DNA of 64,000 nt, from positions 65,435 through 129,434 of the forward strand of contig NZ_JBAVHX010000035.1 in assembly GCF_049686335.1 (NCBI RefSeq). The letters run 5' to 3'. Made by a program: the position numbers and the translations under genes. The DNA is from Buttiauxella sp049686335. Its GTDB lineage: Bacteria > Pseudomonadota > Gammaproteobacteria > Enterobacterales > Enterobacteriaceae. Of this stretch, positions 27,128-36,039 are shown in pieces (within the stretch, counting starts at the first letter, position 1; each line of letters starts with the position of its first letter). The notes under the pieces were generated by a model, which was given only the letters and a program-made list of their open reading frames with translations, searched no databases and had not been told where the DNA came from.

Positions 27128-29209
27128 ATGGTACCGTTTAAATTGATTCGTTCTAAAGCCGGGCGCTGTCTGCCTGTTGTGCTGGCCGCGCTGTTTTTTG
27201 CCGGCTGTGCCACTAAAGCACCAGACCAGTCGAGTGCGCATATGCAGGGCGAAGCCACTGCCGATTCAGCGTATTACCTGCAACAAATGCAGCAGAGCGC
27301 TGATGATAGCAAGACCACCTGGCAATTACTCGCCATTCATGCGTTGGTAAAAGAAGGCAAAACTCAGCAGGCCGTTGATCTCTACAATCAGCTGCCAAAA
27401 GAGATGAACGATGAGCAGCGCCGCGAACAAGCGCTGCTGGTGCCTGAAATTAAAATTGCGCAGAAAGACTACGCCGCAGCGAACAGTGCGCTTGCGAAGA
27501 TCAATCCTGCCGATCTCAACAAAAACCAGCATGCACGCTATTACCAGGCCGTTATTGACGCCAGCCAGAACCGTCCGTCGATTGAAGTGTTGCGTGCCTA
27601 TATCGCACAAGAGCCAATACTGACCGGCCCTGCGCATCAGAAGAATATTGATGGTACCTGGCAGGCTTTAACGCTGATGACAGCCCAACAGATGAACTCT
27701 CTGGTTATCAATGCCGATGAGAACACGCTGCAAGGCTGGCTGGATCTGCAACGCGTCTGGAACGATAACCGTAACGATCCGGAAATGCTTAAAGCCGGTA
27801 TTAAAGACTGGCAAACGCGCTATCCACAGAATCCGGGTGCGAAAACACTGCCGACTCAGTTAAGCAATATGGAGAATTACAAACCCGCTTCGACTGACAA
27901 AATTGCCCTTCTGCTGCCATTAAGTGGCCAGGCGGCGGTTTTTGGTCGCACCATTCAGCAAGGTTTTGAAGCGGCGAAAAACATGGGCTCGGCTCCGGTG
28001 GCGCAATCTACCGCTCCGGTGCAAACCACAGATACCGGCGCTCAACCTGTCGATACTACCCAGGCTGCCCTGCCGCAGCCAACCGACCCTAATATGGTGG
28101 CAAGCCCGTCAGCGGCGTCGGTGGATGATTTAACCCAACAGCCTGTGGATGCTTCTACTCAGCCAACGCCAGCGCCGCAAGCTGCACCACAAGTTCAGGC
28201 AGCAGCGGCAGCCGCTGCTCCAGCGAAGCCTTCTGCTGAAATCAAAGTTTACGACACCACCGCGCAACCTCTGGCTCAGTTACTGGCTCAGGCCCAGCAA
28301 GATGGCGCGACGATAGTGGTTGGCCCGCTGCTTAAAAACAATGTTGATCAGCTGGCGACCACCACGTCTCCCCTGAATATCCTGGCGTTAAACCAGCCGG
28401 AAAACGTGCAAAACCGTGCCAATATCTGTTACTTCGCTCTGTCGCCAGAAGATGAAGCCCGTGATGCGGCTGACCATATCTGGCAACAAGGCCACCGCGC
28501 ACCGCTGTTACTGGTACCGCGCACAACACTTGGCGATCGCGTGACGAAAGCCTTTGCCGATGAATGGCTGAAGCTGGGCGGTAGCACCGTGCTGCAACAG
28601 AAATTTGGCTCCGTTGCCGAACTCAAACAAGGGATTAACAGCGGTTCAGGAATCGCGTTAAGCGGGACGCCGGTCACGCCTGCATCCGCTCAACCCGAAG
28701 GTGTGACCATCGGCGGGCTGACTATTCCACCACCACCGACTGATGCGCAAATTACCGCTGGCACATCCGGCGGCGTCGATGCGGCTTATATTGTGGCGAC
28801 ACCAGATGAAGTCGCACTCATCAAACCGATGATTGCCATGCGTACCGGCAGCCGTAGCCCTGCGCAACTGTATGCCAGCTCGCGCAGTTCTCAAGGCGTG
28901 AACGGCCCGGATTTCCGTCTGGAAATGGATGGTTTGCAGTTCAGTGAAATCCCGATGCTTGCCGGTAACAACCCATCCTTGATGCAACAAGCGTTGGGTA
29001 GTGTGCATAACGACTACTCGCTGGCGCGTCTGTATGCGATGGGTGTCGATGCATGGTCACTGGCAAATAACTTCTCTCAAATCCGCCAGGTTCCTGGTTA
29101 TCAGGTGAATGGCAACACCGGTACGCTATCTGCGAATCCAGATTGCGTCATTAACAGGAAGTTAAATTGGCTGCAATTCAGTCAGGGTCAAATCGTTCCA
29201 GCCTCCTGA
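27128..29209 (+). CDS. lpoA: Outer-membrane lipoprotein LpoA, activator of PBP1a
   Basis: Outer-membrane lipoprotein that reaches through the periplasm to stimulate the transpeptidase of PBP1a (MrcA). It is 693 residues, slightly longer than E. coli. The signal peptide ends in lipobox FAGC (VLAALFFAGC-ATK). An N-terminal TPR-like domain covers about 35-260. A periplasmic-binding-protein-like C-terminal domain starts near KIALLLPLSGQAAVFG. It is interrupted by a long Ala/Pro/Gln-rich low-complexity insert (about 290-370, e.g. DASTQPTPAPQAAPQVQ) that accounts for the length difference. yraN overlaps its 3' end. Confidence 0.96.
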   Translation: MVPFKLIRSKAGRCLPVVLAALFFAGCATKAPDQSSAHMQGEATADSAYYLQQMQQSADDSKTTWQLLAIHALVKEGKTQQAVDLYNQLPKEMNDEQRREQALLVPEIKIAQKDYAAANSALAKINPADLNKNQHARYYQAVIDASQNRPSIEVLRAYIAQEPILTGPAHQKNIDGTWQALTLMTAQQMNSLVINADENTLQGWLDLQRVWNDNRNDPEMLKAGIKDWQTRYPQNPGAKTLPTQLSNMENYKPASTDKIALLLPLSGQAAVFGRTIQQGFEAAKNMGSAPVAQSTAPVQTTDTGAQPVDTTQAALPQPTDPNMVASPSAASVDDLTQQPVDASTQPTPAPQAAPQVQAAAAAAAPAKPSAEIKVYDTTAQPLAQLLAQAQQDGATIVVGPLLKNNVDQLATTTSPLNILALNQPENVQNRANICYFALSPEDEARDAADHIWQQGHRAPLLLVPRTTLGDRVTKAFADEWLKLGGSTVLQQKFGSVAELKQGINSGSGIALSGTPVTPASAQPEGVTIGGLTIPPPPTDAQITAGTSGGVDAAYIVATPDEVALIKPMIAMRTGSRSPAQLYASSRSSQGVNGPDFRLEMDGLQFSEIPMLAGNNPSLMQQALGSVHNDYSLARLYAMGVDAWSLANNFSQIRQVPGYQVNGNTGTLSANPDCVINRKLNWLQFSQGQIVPAS

Positions 29210-29562
29210 CCCGTCAACAAGCAGGCGCGCACTACGAGTCAGAAGCGCGCCGCTTTCTTGAACGCAAAGGACTGCGCTTTATTGCTGCCAATGTTCATTC
29301 GCGCGGTGGCGAAATCGACCTCATCATGCGACACGGCGCCGTTATCGTGTTTATAGAAGTACGATACCGCCGCTCTGATCTCTTTGGTGGTGCCGCTGCC
29401 AGCGTCACGCGCCGCAAGCAACAAAAATTATTACATGCCGCTCGCTATTGGTTAGCCCGCACATCCGGAAGTTTTGATACTGTGGATTGCCGTTTCGATG
29501 TGTTAGCCTTCACCGGCAATGAAATAGAGTGGTTAACCAACGCGTTCACCGCAGATGTTTAA
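29167..29562 (+). CDS. yraN: YraN, UPF0102 nuclease-fold protein
   Basis: 131-residue protein of the UPF0102 family with a restriction-endonuclease-like core: GGEIDLIMRHGAVIVFIEVRYR (residues 39-60), where Glu, Asp and E-x-R/K are in nuclease-type positions, then GGAAASVTRRKQQKLLHAARYWL. Function is not settled. The ATG at 29167 overlaps lpoA by 43 nt and gives the same length as E. coli YraN, supporting this start. Confidence 0.92.
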   Translation: MAAIQSGSNRSSLLTRQQAGAHYESEARRFLERKGLRFIAANVHSRGGEIDLIMRHGAVIVFIEVRYRRSDLFGGAAASVTRRKQQKLLHAARYWLARTSGSFDTVDCRFDVLAFTGNEIEWLTNAFTADV

Positions 29563-29581
29563 AGTAACCAGGTAAATAAAC

Positions 29582-30172
29582 GTGCTCGAAAGAATCAAAG
29601 TCTGCTTCACGGAAAGTATTCAAACCCAGATTGCCGCAGCTGAAGCTCTGCCAGATGCTATCTCCCGTGCAGCAATGACACTGGTTCAGTCACTGCTCAA
29701 TGGCAATAAAATTCTGTGCTGTGGCAACGGCACCTCTGCGGCGAATGCCCAGCATTTTGCCGCCAGCATGATCAACCGCTTTGAAACTGAACGCCCGAGT
29801 TTACCTGCCATTGCACTTAATGCCGATAATGTGGTCTTAACCGCTATCGCAAACGATCGTTTACACGAAGAAGTGTATGCTAAACAAGTACGTGCGCTCG
29901 GTCATACCGGTGATGTTTTGCTCGCGATTTCGACCCGCGGCAACAGTCGTGATATTGTCAAAGCGGTAGAAGCTGCCGTGACACGTGACATGACTATTGT
30001 GGCATTGACTGGCTATGACGGCGGGGAATTGGCCGGCTTATTAGGGCCGCAGGATGTTGAAATCCGCATCCCTTCTCACCGCAGCGCACGCATTCAGGAA
30101 ATGCATATGCTGACGGTAAACTGCTTATGCGATCTGATTGATAATACGTTATTCCCTCACCAGGACGATTAA
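29582..30172 (+). CDS. diaA: DnaA initiator-associating protein DiaA
   Basis: 196-residue SIS-domain protein that binds DnaA as a homotetramer and promotes timely initiation at oriC. It starts at GTG 29582 (VLERIKVCFTESIQTQIAAAE), consistent with the family length. SIS landmarks: CCGNGTSAANAQHFAASMINRFE, VLLAISTRGNSRDIVKAVEAA and the C-terminal LCDLIDNTLFPHQDD, all nearly identical to E. coli. It lies 20 bp after yraN and 9 bp before dolP. Confidence 0.97.
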   Translation: MLERIKVCFTESIQTQIAAAEALPDAISRAAMTLVQSLLNGNKILCCGNGTSAANAQHFAASMINRFETERPSLPAIALNADNVVLTAIANDRLHEEVYAKQVRALGHTGDVLLAISTRGNSRDIVKAVEAAVTRDMTIVALTGYDGGELAGLLGPQDVEIRIPSHRSARIQEMHMLTVNCLCDLIDNTLFPHQDD

Positions 30173-30181
30173 GGAGTACAG

Positions 30182-30757
30182 ATGAAGGCATTAAAGCCAC
30201 TTGCAGTCCTTATTACTGCGGTACTGCTACAAGGTTGTGTTGCTGCCGCAGTAGTGGGTACCGCGGCTGTCGCCACGAAAACTGCGACAGATCCACGCTC
30301 AGTCGGTACTCAGGTTGACGACGGTACACTGGAATTGCGCGTAAATAGCGCATTGTCTAAAGACGAACAGATTAAGAAAGACGCACGTATCAACGTCACG
30401 GCTTATCAAGGAAAAGTACTGCTGGTAGGCCAGGCGCCAAATCCTGAACTCGCTTCACGAGCCAAACAAATTGCCCTGGGCGTTGATGGCACCACTGAGG
30501 TGTACAACGAAATCCGTAATATGGCACCGATTGGCTTAGGAACGGCTTCGTCAGATACGTGGATAACCACCAAAGTGCGTTCGCAATTGCTGGCAAGCGA
30601 CCAGGTGAAATCAACCAGCGTGAAAGTTACGACCGAGAATAGCGAAGTCTTCTTACTGGGTCTGGTAACAGAACGTGAAGCTAAAGCTGCGGCAGATATT
30701 GCCAGCCGGGTCAGTGGCGTAAAACATGTGACCACGGCGTTTACGACGCTCAAGTAA
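30182..30757 (+). CDS. dolP: Outer-membrane lipoprotein DolP (dual BON domains)
   Basis: 191-residue outer-membrane lipoprotein (formerly YraP) that maintains envelope integrity and associates with BAM and the division site. The signal peptide ends in lipobox LQGC-VAA. Two BON domains lie at about 47-113 (DGTLELRVNSALSKDEQI...) and 124-190 (DTWITTKVRSQLLASDQVKS...). Preceded by GGAG 6 nt from the ATG. It convergently faces the MtlR-like regulator across repeat cluster B. Confidence 0.97.
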   Translation: MKALKPLAVLITAVLLQGCVAAAVVGTAAVATKTATDPRSVGTQVDDGTLELRVNSALSKDEQIKKDARINVTAYQGKVLLVGQAPNPELASRAKQIALGVDGTTEVYNEIRNMAPIGLGTASSDTWITTKVRSQLLASDQVKSTSVKVTTENSEVFLLGLVTEREAKAAADIASRVSGVKHVTTAFTTLK

Positions 30758-30762
30758 TTTCT

Positions 30763-30896
30763 GCCCTCACCCTAACCCTCTCCCTCAGGAGAGGGAATCT
30801 ATCTCCTTCTCCTGAGGGAGAGGGAATTTCTCTTCTTCTCCTGAGGGAGAGGGAATTTATCTCCTTCTCCCTCAGGGAGAAGGCCGGGATGAGGGT
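30763..30896. repeat. Tandem palindromic array B
   Basis: Outer arms CCCTCACCCTAACCCTCTCC and GAGAAGGCCGGGATGAGGG enclose three repeats of about 35 bp, GAGAGGGAATTT-TCTCCTTCTCC..., all built from the same CTCCCTCAGGGAGAGGG hairpin. It lies between convergent genes dolP and the MtlR-like regulator and may act as a bidirectional terminator. Confidence 0.85.
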
Positions 30897-30906
30897 TGTT
30901 TCCCCC

Positions 30907-32817
30907 TTAAAACCGGCTTAAACAGTCCATCGCCACCGCTTTAAACTCGTCAAAATCCTTGCTGTCTCGCAGCCTCGGCATTGCTCGTTCGCGCAGGAAA
31001 GTGACAAATAAATCGTATATCGCCATCGCCTCTTCATACTCGCTTTTGCTGATAGCCAACAAGAAGATGACATGCGCCGTATCATCACCCCAACTCATCC
31101 CCTGCGGCGCAAGCACGGTATAAACCACGGTTTTATTCGCCATCAAACCCAATGAGTGCGGCAGCGCAATGCCTTCGCCCAGCACGGTACTGACAATCGC
31201 CTCACGCTCGACGACTGACGGATAAAAATCCTCACCAACCACCCCTTCTTGCTCAAGCTGCTGGCATAGCGTGCTGAACAATTCCTGCTGCGTCATTGGC
31301 TCCTCGATGACACGGAAATGGCTGGCATCAAAGAATTTTTCCAGCATATAAGGGCGAGTTCTGTCCACCAGCACCAGCTTGCCTAACTGTTCAAGTTGAT
31401 ACTCGGTCGGGAACGGCGCAACCACCACGGCAGGCTTCGCTTTATCTGTCACTCTGGCGGTGGAGATAACAAAATCTTCATCAACACTTTCAAGCTCTTC
31501 GTAGTCACGCAGCGAAATAATACGCCGCACCTCTATCTGCGGATATTTACGCAGCAACATCGCCTGAATCATGCGCACCGTGGAATTACCGGTATCGCAA
31601 ACCAGCAGCACACGCGGGTTACGCTGATAACCAATGTTGTAGTGGCGCTCAAGGCCGACACCAATATGCAGCACCAGGAAACCAATTTCGTTTTCGCTGA
31701 TAACAAAAGGCGTGTATTTACCCCAGCTCGACACCGCCGCCAGCGTCATGTCATAGGCCATCGGATAGTGCTGTTTGATATTGCCCAGTAGCGGATTGGG
31801 GATGTTTATCTGATAACGCACGCGGGTGATCATGGTTTTGATATGCGTAAGCAAATCAGCATGCAACTGCTTATCTGTCAGCAGGTTGTAGTTATAGTTG
31901 TTGTTGATGAAACTCAGAATGTAGTTCACCAGCACTTCGTCATCGTCGGCGCTAATAGCACTCGGTGCCACTTCTTGCACCTGGCGTGAGGCGATATGCA
32001 CTTGCAGCCACTGTTCTTCTGCTTCCGAAAGCGGTTTTCCAGCGAGCCTCTGCAACAGCGCGGTGATTTGCCGCGCGGCTTCACGCACTGCTTCGTCGAC
32101 ATTGTCGGCGCTAAAATCTGGCAGCGGGTAGCCTTCACTGATACGCCGCACCGCGACCGCGCAATACAAGCGAATAAACTGTTCCCCTTCATCAGTCAGG
32201 CGGAGACGGCAGCGAGTGAAACAGTTGTGCAATTCAGCCGACAGTTGCTCCGGCACGCCAGCGTTAAGCGCTTCTTCGGTCAGCAGTGGATTATCACTGT
32301 CTTCTTGCGTCAGCTGCCAGAGCAGTTCGGTCAGGCAAGCGCGCACCGACATTTCACTACCAAACAGCTTCATGCCGTGGCGCGGACGCGTTTCAATAGT
32401 CAGGTTGTAGCGAGCGAGCCACTCGCGAACTTCGGCCATATCACTTTGCAAAGTTGCACGGCTCACAAACCACTCTTCGGCCAGGTCTTCGAGTTTTAGA
32501 GAGAATGCAGAAGTCAGAAAACGCACCACCAGATAATGCACCCGCTCCGGCGAGTTACGTGGAATGCGCAACTGGCGCGAAGGCTGCTGCTGAAGCGCCT
32601 GGTAGAGCGCCATATCGGTAATATTGAGTTGGTAACCTGCGCCGCGATTGAGAACAAATTGCGCGCCATGCCCGGCCATTAAAGCATTTAAGGCAGTAAT
32701 ATCCGTGCGCACCGTGCGCGTAGAAACTGTTAAACGCCGCGCCAGTTCATCCTGGGGCAGCGTCTCGTTTTGTAGCATCTCAAACAACTGAGCCAGACGT
32801 TGATTAGGGAATCTCAC
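30907..32817 (-). CDS. PRD-containing PTS-responsive transcriptional activator (MtlR/BglG type)
   Basis: 636-residue regulator whose activity is set by PTS phosphorylation. Domain order: HTH (about 1-60, LARRLTVSTRTVRTDITALN), second Mga-like HTH (75-165, LAEEWFVSRATLQSDMAEV), PRD1 (about 180-280), PRD2 (about 295-400, His at THIKTMITRVRYQI and VLHIGVGLERH). A GatB-type EIIB-like domain follows (about 405-490, VLLVCDTGNSTVRMIQAML), then EIIA (about 505-636, with EGIALPHSLGLM as active His). No PTS permease of classical type is encoded nearby, so its sensory partner may be the adjacent DUF43xx operon. It is read in the same direction as, and downstream of, the lactonase (40 bp). Confidence 0.85.
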   Translation of the reverse strand: MRFPNQRLAQLFEMLQNETLPQDELARRLTVSTRTVRTDITALNALMAGHGAQFVLNRGAGYQLNITDMALYQALQQQPSRQLRIPRNSPERVHYLVVRFLTSAFSLKLEDLAEEWFVSRATLQSDMAEVREWLARYNLTIETRPRHGMKLFGSEMSVRACLTELLWQLTQEDSDNPLLTEEALNAGVPEQLSAELHNCFTRCRLRLTDEGEQFIRLYCAVAVRRISEGYPLPDFSADNVDEAVREAARQITALLQRLAGKPLSEAEEQWLQVHIASRQVQEVAPSAISADDDEVLVNYILSFINNNYNYNLLTDKQLHADLLTHIKTMITRVRYQINIPNPLLGNIKQHYPMAYDMTLAAVSSWGKYTPFVISENEIGFLVLHIGVGLERHYNIGYQRNPRVLLVCDTGNSTVRMIQAMLLRKYPQIEVRRIISLRDYEELESVDEDFVISTARVTDKAKPAVVVAPFPTEYQLEQLGKLVLVDRTRPYMLEKFFDASHFRVIEEPMTQQELFSTLCQQLEQEGVVGEDFYPSVVEREAIVSTVLGEGIALPHSLGLMANKTVVYTVLAPQGMSWGDDTAHVIFLLAISKSEYEEAMAIYDLFVTFLRERAMPRLRDSKDFDEFKAVAMDCLSRF

Positions 32818-32857
32818 TGCCGTTTCCTTTGGTTAATCGGGCGGCCCGTTACAGCCA

Positions 32858-33958
32858 CTACTTTGCCGGTGTCAGGATCATCTGTGACGGACTTCCTACC
32901 GCACAGTACTCCTCAACAAAAGTCAGTTTTCCAGATGCACGCTCAACGCTAAAGCGCGTGATGTTGTCGCTGCGCTGATTCATGACGTACAGATACTTAC
33001 CAGTATGGTCGAGGGTTAAGGTGCGCGGGTAGTCGCCGCGCGTCCAGATATCGTCCTGATGAGTCAGTTTGCCCATCGCCGTGACGGTAAAGTGCCCGAT
33101 ACTGTTACGCAGACGGTTAGCGACATACAGCTGTTTGCCATCTTCGCTCAGCACCAGACCCGCGGCGAAGCTCGTGCCCTTAAATCCTTCTGGCAACGTA
33201 GAAACACTGTCACCCTCAGTCAATGTTCCTTTACTGGCATCAAATTGATAGTGAGTCAGCGTAGAAGCCTCTTCATTGATTAGCCACAAACCGTCACCTT
33301 TTGGGGTAAACACAAAATGGCGTGGCCCGGCACCTTTCGAGGAGGCGGCAATAAATGGGGGATCGTTTGGCGTCAGTTTCCCGCTCTCAATATCGAAGCG
33401 ATACTGATAAATCCTGTCGAGGCCAGGATCGGTGGTAAAGACAAACTTCCCGCTGGGATCGGTGCTGATCATATGAGCGTGTGGGCCACTGTGCCCGCTT
33501 ACCGCAAAGCTACCTTCTACGGCGGCTTCAGGTTTTTTTGCCCCCGCCGGGCCAGAATCTTGCTGGATATCGATAGCTTCAGCGAGGCTGCCATCATCAT
33601 GAACCGGCAATACGGCAACGGAGCCGCTGGTGTAGTTGGCCACCAGCAGATGACGTTCATCAGGGGTCAGTGCCAGATAAACCGGCCCCGCACCACCTGA
33701 TGAAAGCTGGTTAAGTTGCTTCAGACTTCCGTCATCGCCAACCCGCAATGCTGCAACGAGACCCTTTTCCACTTCACTGGCGACATACAACGTTTTGCCA
33801 TCTTTCGTGGCCGTCAGTTGCGCGGCATTTGCCGATTCGCAGACTAACGTTTTGTCACTCAGAGCACCGTTTTCGGCATCGACCAGGAAGCGGTAAACGC
33901 CTGCTCCGTTGGGATGGTAAGTGCCAATCCAGGCATACTGCGGCCGTGTTGCAGACAT
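32858..33958 (-). CDS. Lactonase family protein (6-phosphogluconolactonase-like beta-propeller)
   Basis: 366-residue cytoplasmic seven-bladed propeller of the YbhE/Pgl family. Recurrent blade motifs are visible: GPVYLALTPDERHLLVANY, HAHMISTDPSGKFVFTTDPGLD, GPRHFVFTPKGDGLWLINE, YPRTLTLDHTGKYLYVMNQ. It is longer than E. coli Pgl (about 331) and lies outside the usual pgl context, being placed between the MtlR-like regulator and the amino-sugar-acid operon. A sugar-acid lactone, possibly phosphorylated and amino-substituted, is a reasonable substrate guess. No signal peptide is present. Confidence 0.8.
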   Translation of the reverse strand: MSATRPQYAWIGTYHPNGAGVYRFLVDAENGALSDKTLVCESANAAQLTATKDGKTLYVASEVEKGLVAALRVGDDGSLKQLNQLSSGGAGPVYLALTPDERHLLVANYTSGSVAVLPVHDDGSLAEAIDIQQDSGPAGAKKPEAAVEGSFAVSGHSGPHAHMISTDPSGKFVFTTDPGLDRIYQYRFDIESGKLTPNDPPFIAASSKGAGPRHFVFTPKGDGLWLINEEASTLTHYQFDASKGTLTEGDSVSTLPEGFKGTSFAAGLVLSEDGKQLYVANRLRNSIGHFTVTAMGKLTHQDDIWTRGDYPRTLTLDHTGKYLYVMNQRSDNITRFSVERASGKLTFVEEYCAVGSPSQMILTPAK

Positions 33959-33988
33959 TGATGATCCTTGTTGTTTGTTAGATTGGTC

Positions 33989-34183
33989 GCCCTCACCCTA
34001 ACCCTCTCCCCCAGGAGAGGGAATTGCCCGGCTTTCCCCCGCTCCCTCAGGAGAGGGAATTGCCCGGCTTTCCCCCGCTCTCTCAAGAGAGAGAATTGCC
34101 CGGCTTTCCCCCGCTCCCTCAAGAGAGGGAATTTCCCGGTTTTCCCCCTCTCCCTCAGGGAGAGGGCCGGGGTGAGGGTGGTT
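33989..34183. repeat. Tandem palindromic array C
   Basis: Outer arms CCCTCACCCTAACCCTCTCC and GAGAGGGCCGGGGTGAGGG. Four units of 37-39 bp lie between, each containing GGAATTGCCCGGCTTTCCCC and a CTCCCTCAGGAGAGGG hairpin. It sits between the lactonase start and the KDGP aldolase stop, both on the minus strand, and abuts the aldolase stop codon. Confidence 0.88.
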
Positions 34184-34924
34184 TTAGCCAACCAACTTCT
34201 TCGTCATATCCAGCAAAGTACGCACATCTTCCGGACGCGTGTTGCCGCTCGCTTTATCAATGATCGAGCTGTAAATATGCGGAATGATTTTGCTCACTCC
34301 CGCGTCCAGCGCGATCTTGAGGATCTCTTCAAAGTTTTCCAGATCGATGCCGCCCGTCGGTTCGAGCCAGAAATCGTGTTCCGCACAGGCACGCGCCACC
34401 GCTTCAAACTCTTCACGACATTCCAGACCACCCATCGGGAAGTATTTGATCGAACTGCCACCCATATCTTTCAGCAGCTTAATCGCCGTTTCCACAGGAA
34501 CAATACCATCCGGAGCGCCAGAACTCAGCGGGCCGGTGGAGATTTTTACCCGCCCGACCGTTCCGGTTGGTGACACCAGACCGTTGACCACACTTTCGTT
34601 TTGCCCGAGTAATGCACGTGAAGTCCCCACGCCGGTGAACACCTGGTTGACATGCTGCGGCTGCACCTGGCGGGAGATTTCACTGACCATGGCTGACTGG
34701 TTCGGATCGCCCGCCCCCAGGCCCACAGAAAGTGCATTCTCAATCAACGCCGCATATTCACGCATATCGGCGACGGCACTGGCAACGTCCGGATAATTTT
34801 TGGAAAGCACGCCGACCAGCACGTGGCCTTCTGCCGCCTGATAAATCTCTCTGGCGTTCTCTTTCGAGCCCGCCAGTACGTTCAGGCAAACCCGGTCACG
34901 GTAAAAATTCGGGGTCAGTTTCAT
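34184..34924 (-). CDS. KDGP aldolase (DgaF-like)
   Basis: 246-residue class I-type aldolase of the KDGP_aldolase family. It is predicted to cleave 2-keto-3-deoxy-6-phosphogluconate to pyruvate and glyceraldehyde 3-phosphate. Characteristic stretches are RVCLNVLAGSKENAREIY near the start, GVLSKNYPDVASAV, GLGAGDPNQSAMV, SSIKYFPMGGLE (candidate Schiff-base Lys) and WLEPTGGIDLENFEEIL. Its start overlaps the ammonia-lyase stop by 4 bp, so the two are translationally coupled. Last gene of the operon. Related to DgaF of the Salmonella D-glucosaminate (dga) pathway. Confidence 0.85.
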   Translation of the reverse strand: MKLTPNFYRDRVCLNVLAGSKENAREIYQAAEGHVLVGVLSKNYPDVASAVADMREYAALIENALSVGLGAGDPNQSAMVSEISRQVQPQHVNQVFTGVGTSRALLGQNESVVNGLVSPTGTVGRVKISTGPLSSGAPDGIVPVETAIKLLKDMGGSSIKYFPMGGLECREEFEAVARACAEHDFWLEPTGGIDLENFEEILKIALDAGVSKIIPHIYSSIIDKASGNTRPEDVRTLLDMTKKLVG

Positions 34925-36039
34925 GCCTGCTTCTCCTTGCTTACCAGTGCTTTAATACAGTGATAAATAATCTCTAACTGTTGTGGGCTCACGCTGCGCA
35001 CATCGGCTTCGATAATTCCTTCGTTGGCCTTGTAGCCCCGGAAGAAAATCGCGTACTCGCCTTGTTTGAGCGCGCTGACTAATTCCACGGTGCTGATACC
35101 AATAACCGCTTCGTCGAATTTGATTTCTGTCCGCGCGATATCACGGCCAGCGGCATCCCACACCACCCGAGCGTTGATGCCCTCAAGCGTGTTGAGACTG
35201 TCGATAAACGGCGTCATTTTTTCTGTCATTTGCGCGCCGCTTTCTTTTGCAGCCGTCAGATAATGCTCGATGGCGCAAGTCAGGCCAAGAATGCCTTCTT
35301 TTCCGACTTTCATGGCGCGGCCAATTCCGCCTGTTTGCAGCTTCACCCACTCGACATACTGCGCTTTGCCAATCACCAGGCCACTGGTTGGCCCTTCAAT
35401 CGCTTTCGCGCCGCTGTAAATCACCAGATCCGCACCGGCACGGTAGTAGCACTGCAAATCCTCTTCCGCTGCTGCGTCCACAATTAACGGCAGGTTATGT
35501 TTGCGAGCGACTACGGCTGCCTGCTCTACGCTGAGCATACTTTTCTGAACAGAGTGGTGAGATTTGATATACAGAATGGCGGCGGTGCGTGGAGAAATCG
35601 CAGCAGCCAGTTGATCGGCAGAACATTCGTTGGCGTAACCGGCTTCCACCACTTTGCCACCACCGAGATAAACCATGGTGCCCACTGGTGCGCCGAAGTT
35701 CACGTTGTGGCCTTTTGGCAACACGATTTCGTTGTTCTCAAGCGGTGCGGCATGCAGGTTTTCAATCAACCACGCGTTGTCTTTAACTAACACTGCCGCC
35801 ACAGATAACGCGATCCCCGCTGAGGCGCAAGACACTACGGTCGCTCCTTCCACATCGAGCAATTTTGCGATGTATTCCCCAGTTTTGTTCACCAGGTCTT
35901 TCATTTCAAAATAATGATTCATGCCGGTAGTCACGGCTTCAACCACTTCAGCACGCGGAGTCGAAACACCCAGCGCCGTCATGCGGCCAGATGCGTTAAT
36001 CACTTGTTTTAAATTGTATTTCTCATAAATCGAAGGCAT
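34921..36039 (-). CDS. DgaE-family PLP-dependent ammonia-lyase
   Basis: 372 residues from ATG 36039 (MPSIYEKYNLKQVINASGRM). SelA-like fold-type I PLP enzyme, related to D-glucosaminate-6-phosphate ammonia-lyase, which removes ammonia to give 2-keto-3-deoxy-6-phosphogluconate, the substrate of the next enzyme. Motifs: VVSCASAGIALSVAAVLV near 75-92, LPLIVDAAAEEDLQ (PLP-nitrogen Asp) near 183-196 and the PLP-Lys in VIYSGAKAIEGPTSGLVIG. The start overlaps the amidohydrolase stop by 17 bp; a start at 36081 is in frame but adds an atypical extension. Confidence 0.87.
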   Translation of the reverse strand: MPSIYEKYNLKQVINASGRMTALGVSTPRAEVVEAVTTGMNHYFEMKDLVNKTGEYIAKLLDVEGATVVSCASAGIALSVAAVLVKDNAWLIENLHAAPLENNEIVLPKGHNVNFGAPVGTMVYLGGGKVVEAGYANECSADQLAAAISPRTAAILYIKSHHSVQKSMLSVEQAAVVARKHNLPLIVDAAAEEDLQCYYRAGADLVIYSGAKAIEGPTSGLVIGKAQYVEWVKLQTGGIGRAMKVGKEGILGLTCAIEHYLTAAKESGAQMTEKMTPFIDSLNTLEGINARVVWDAAGRDIARTEIKFDEAVIGISTVELVSALKQGEYAIFFRGYKANEGIIEADVRSVSPQQLEIIYHCIKALVSKEKQA

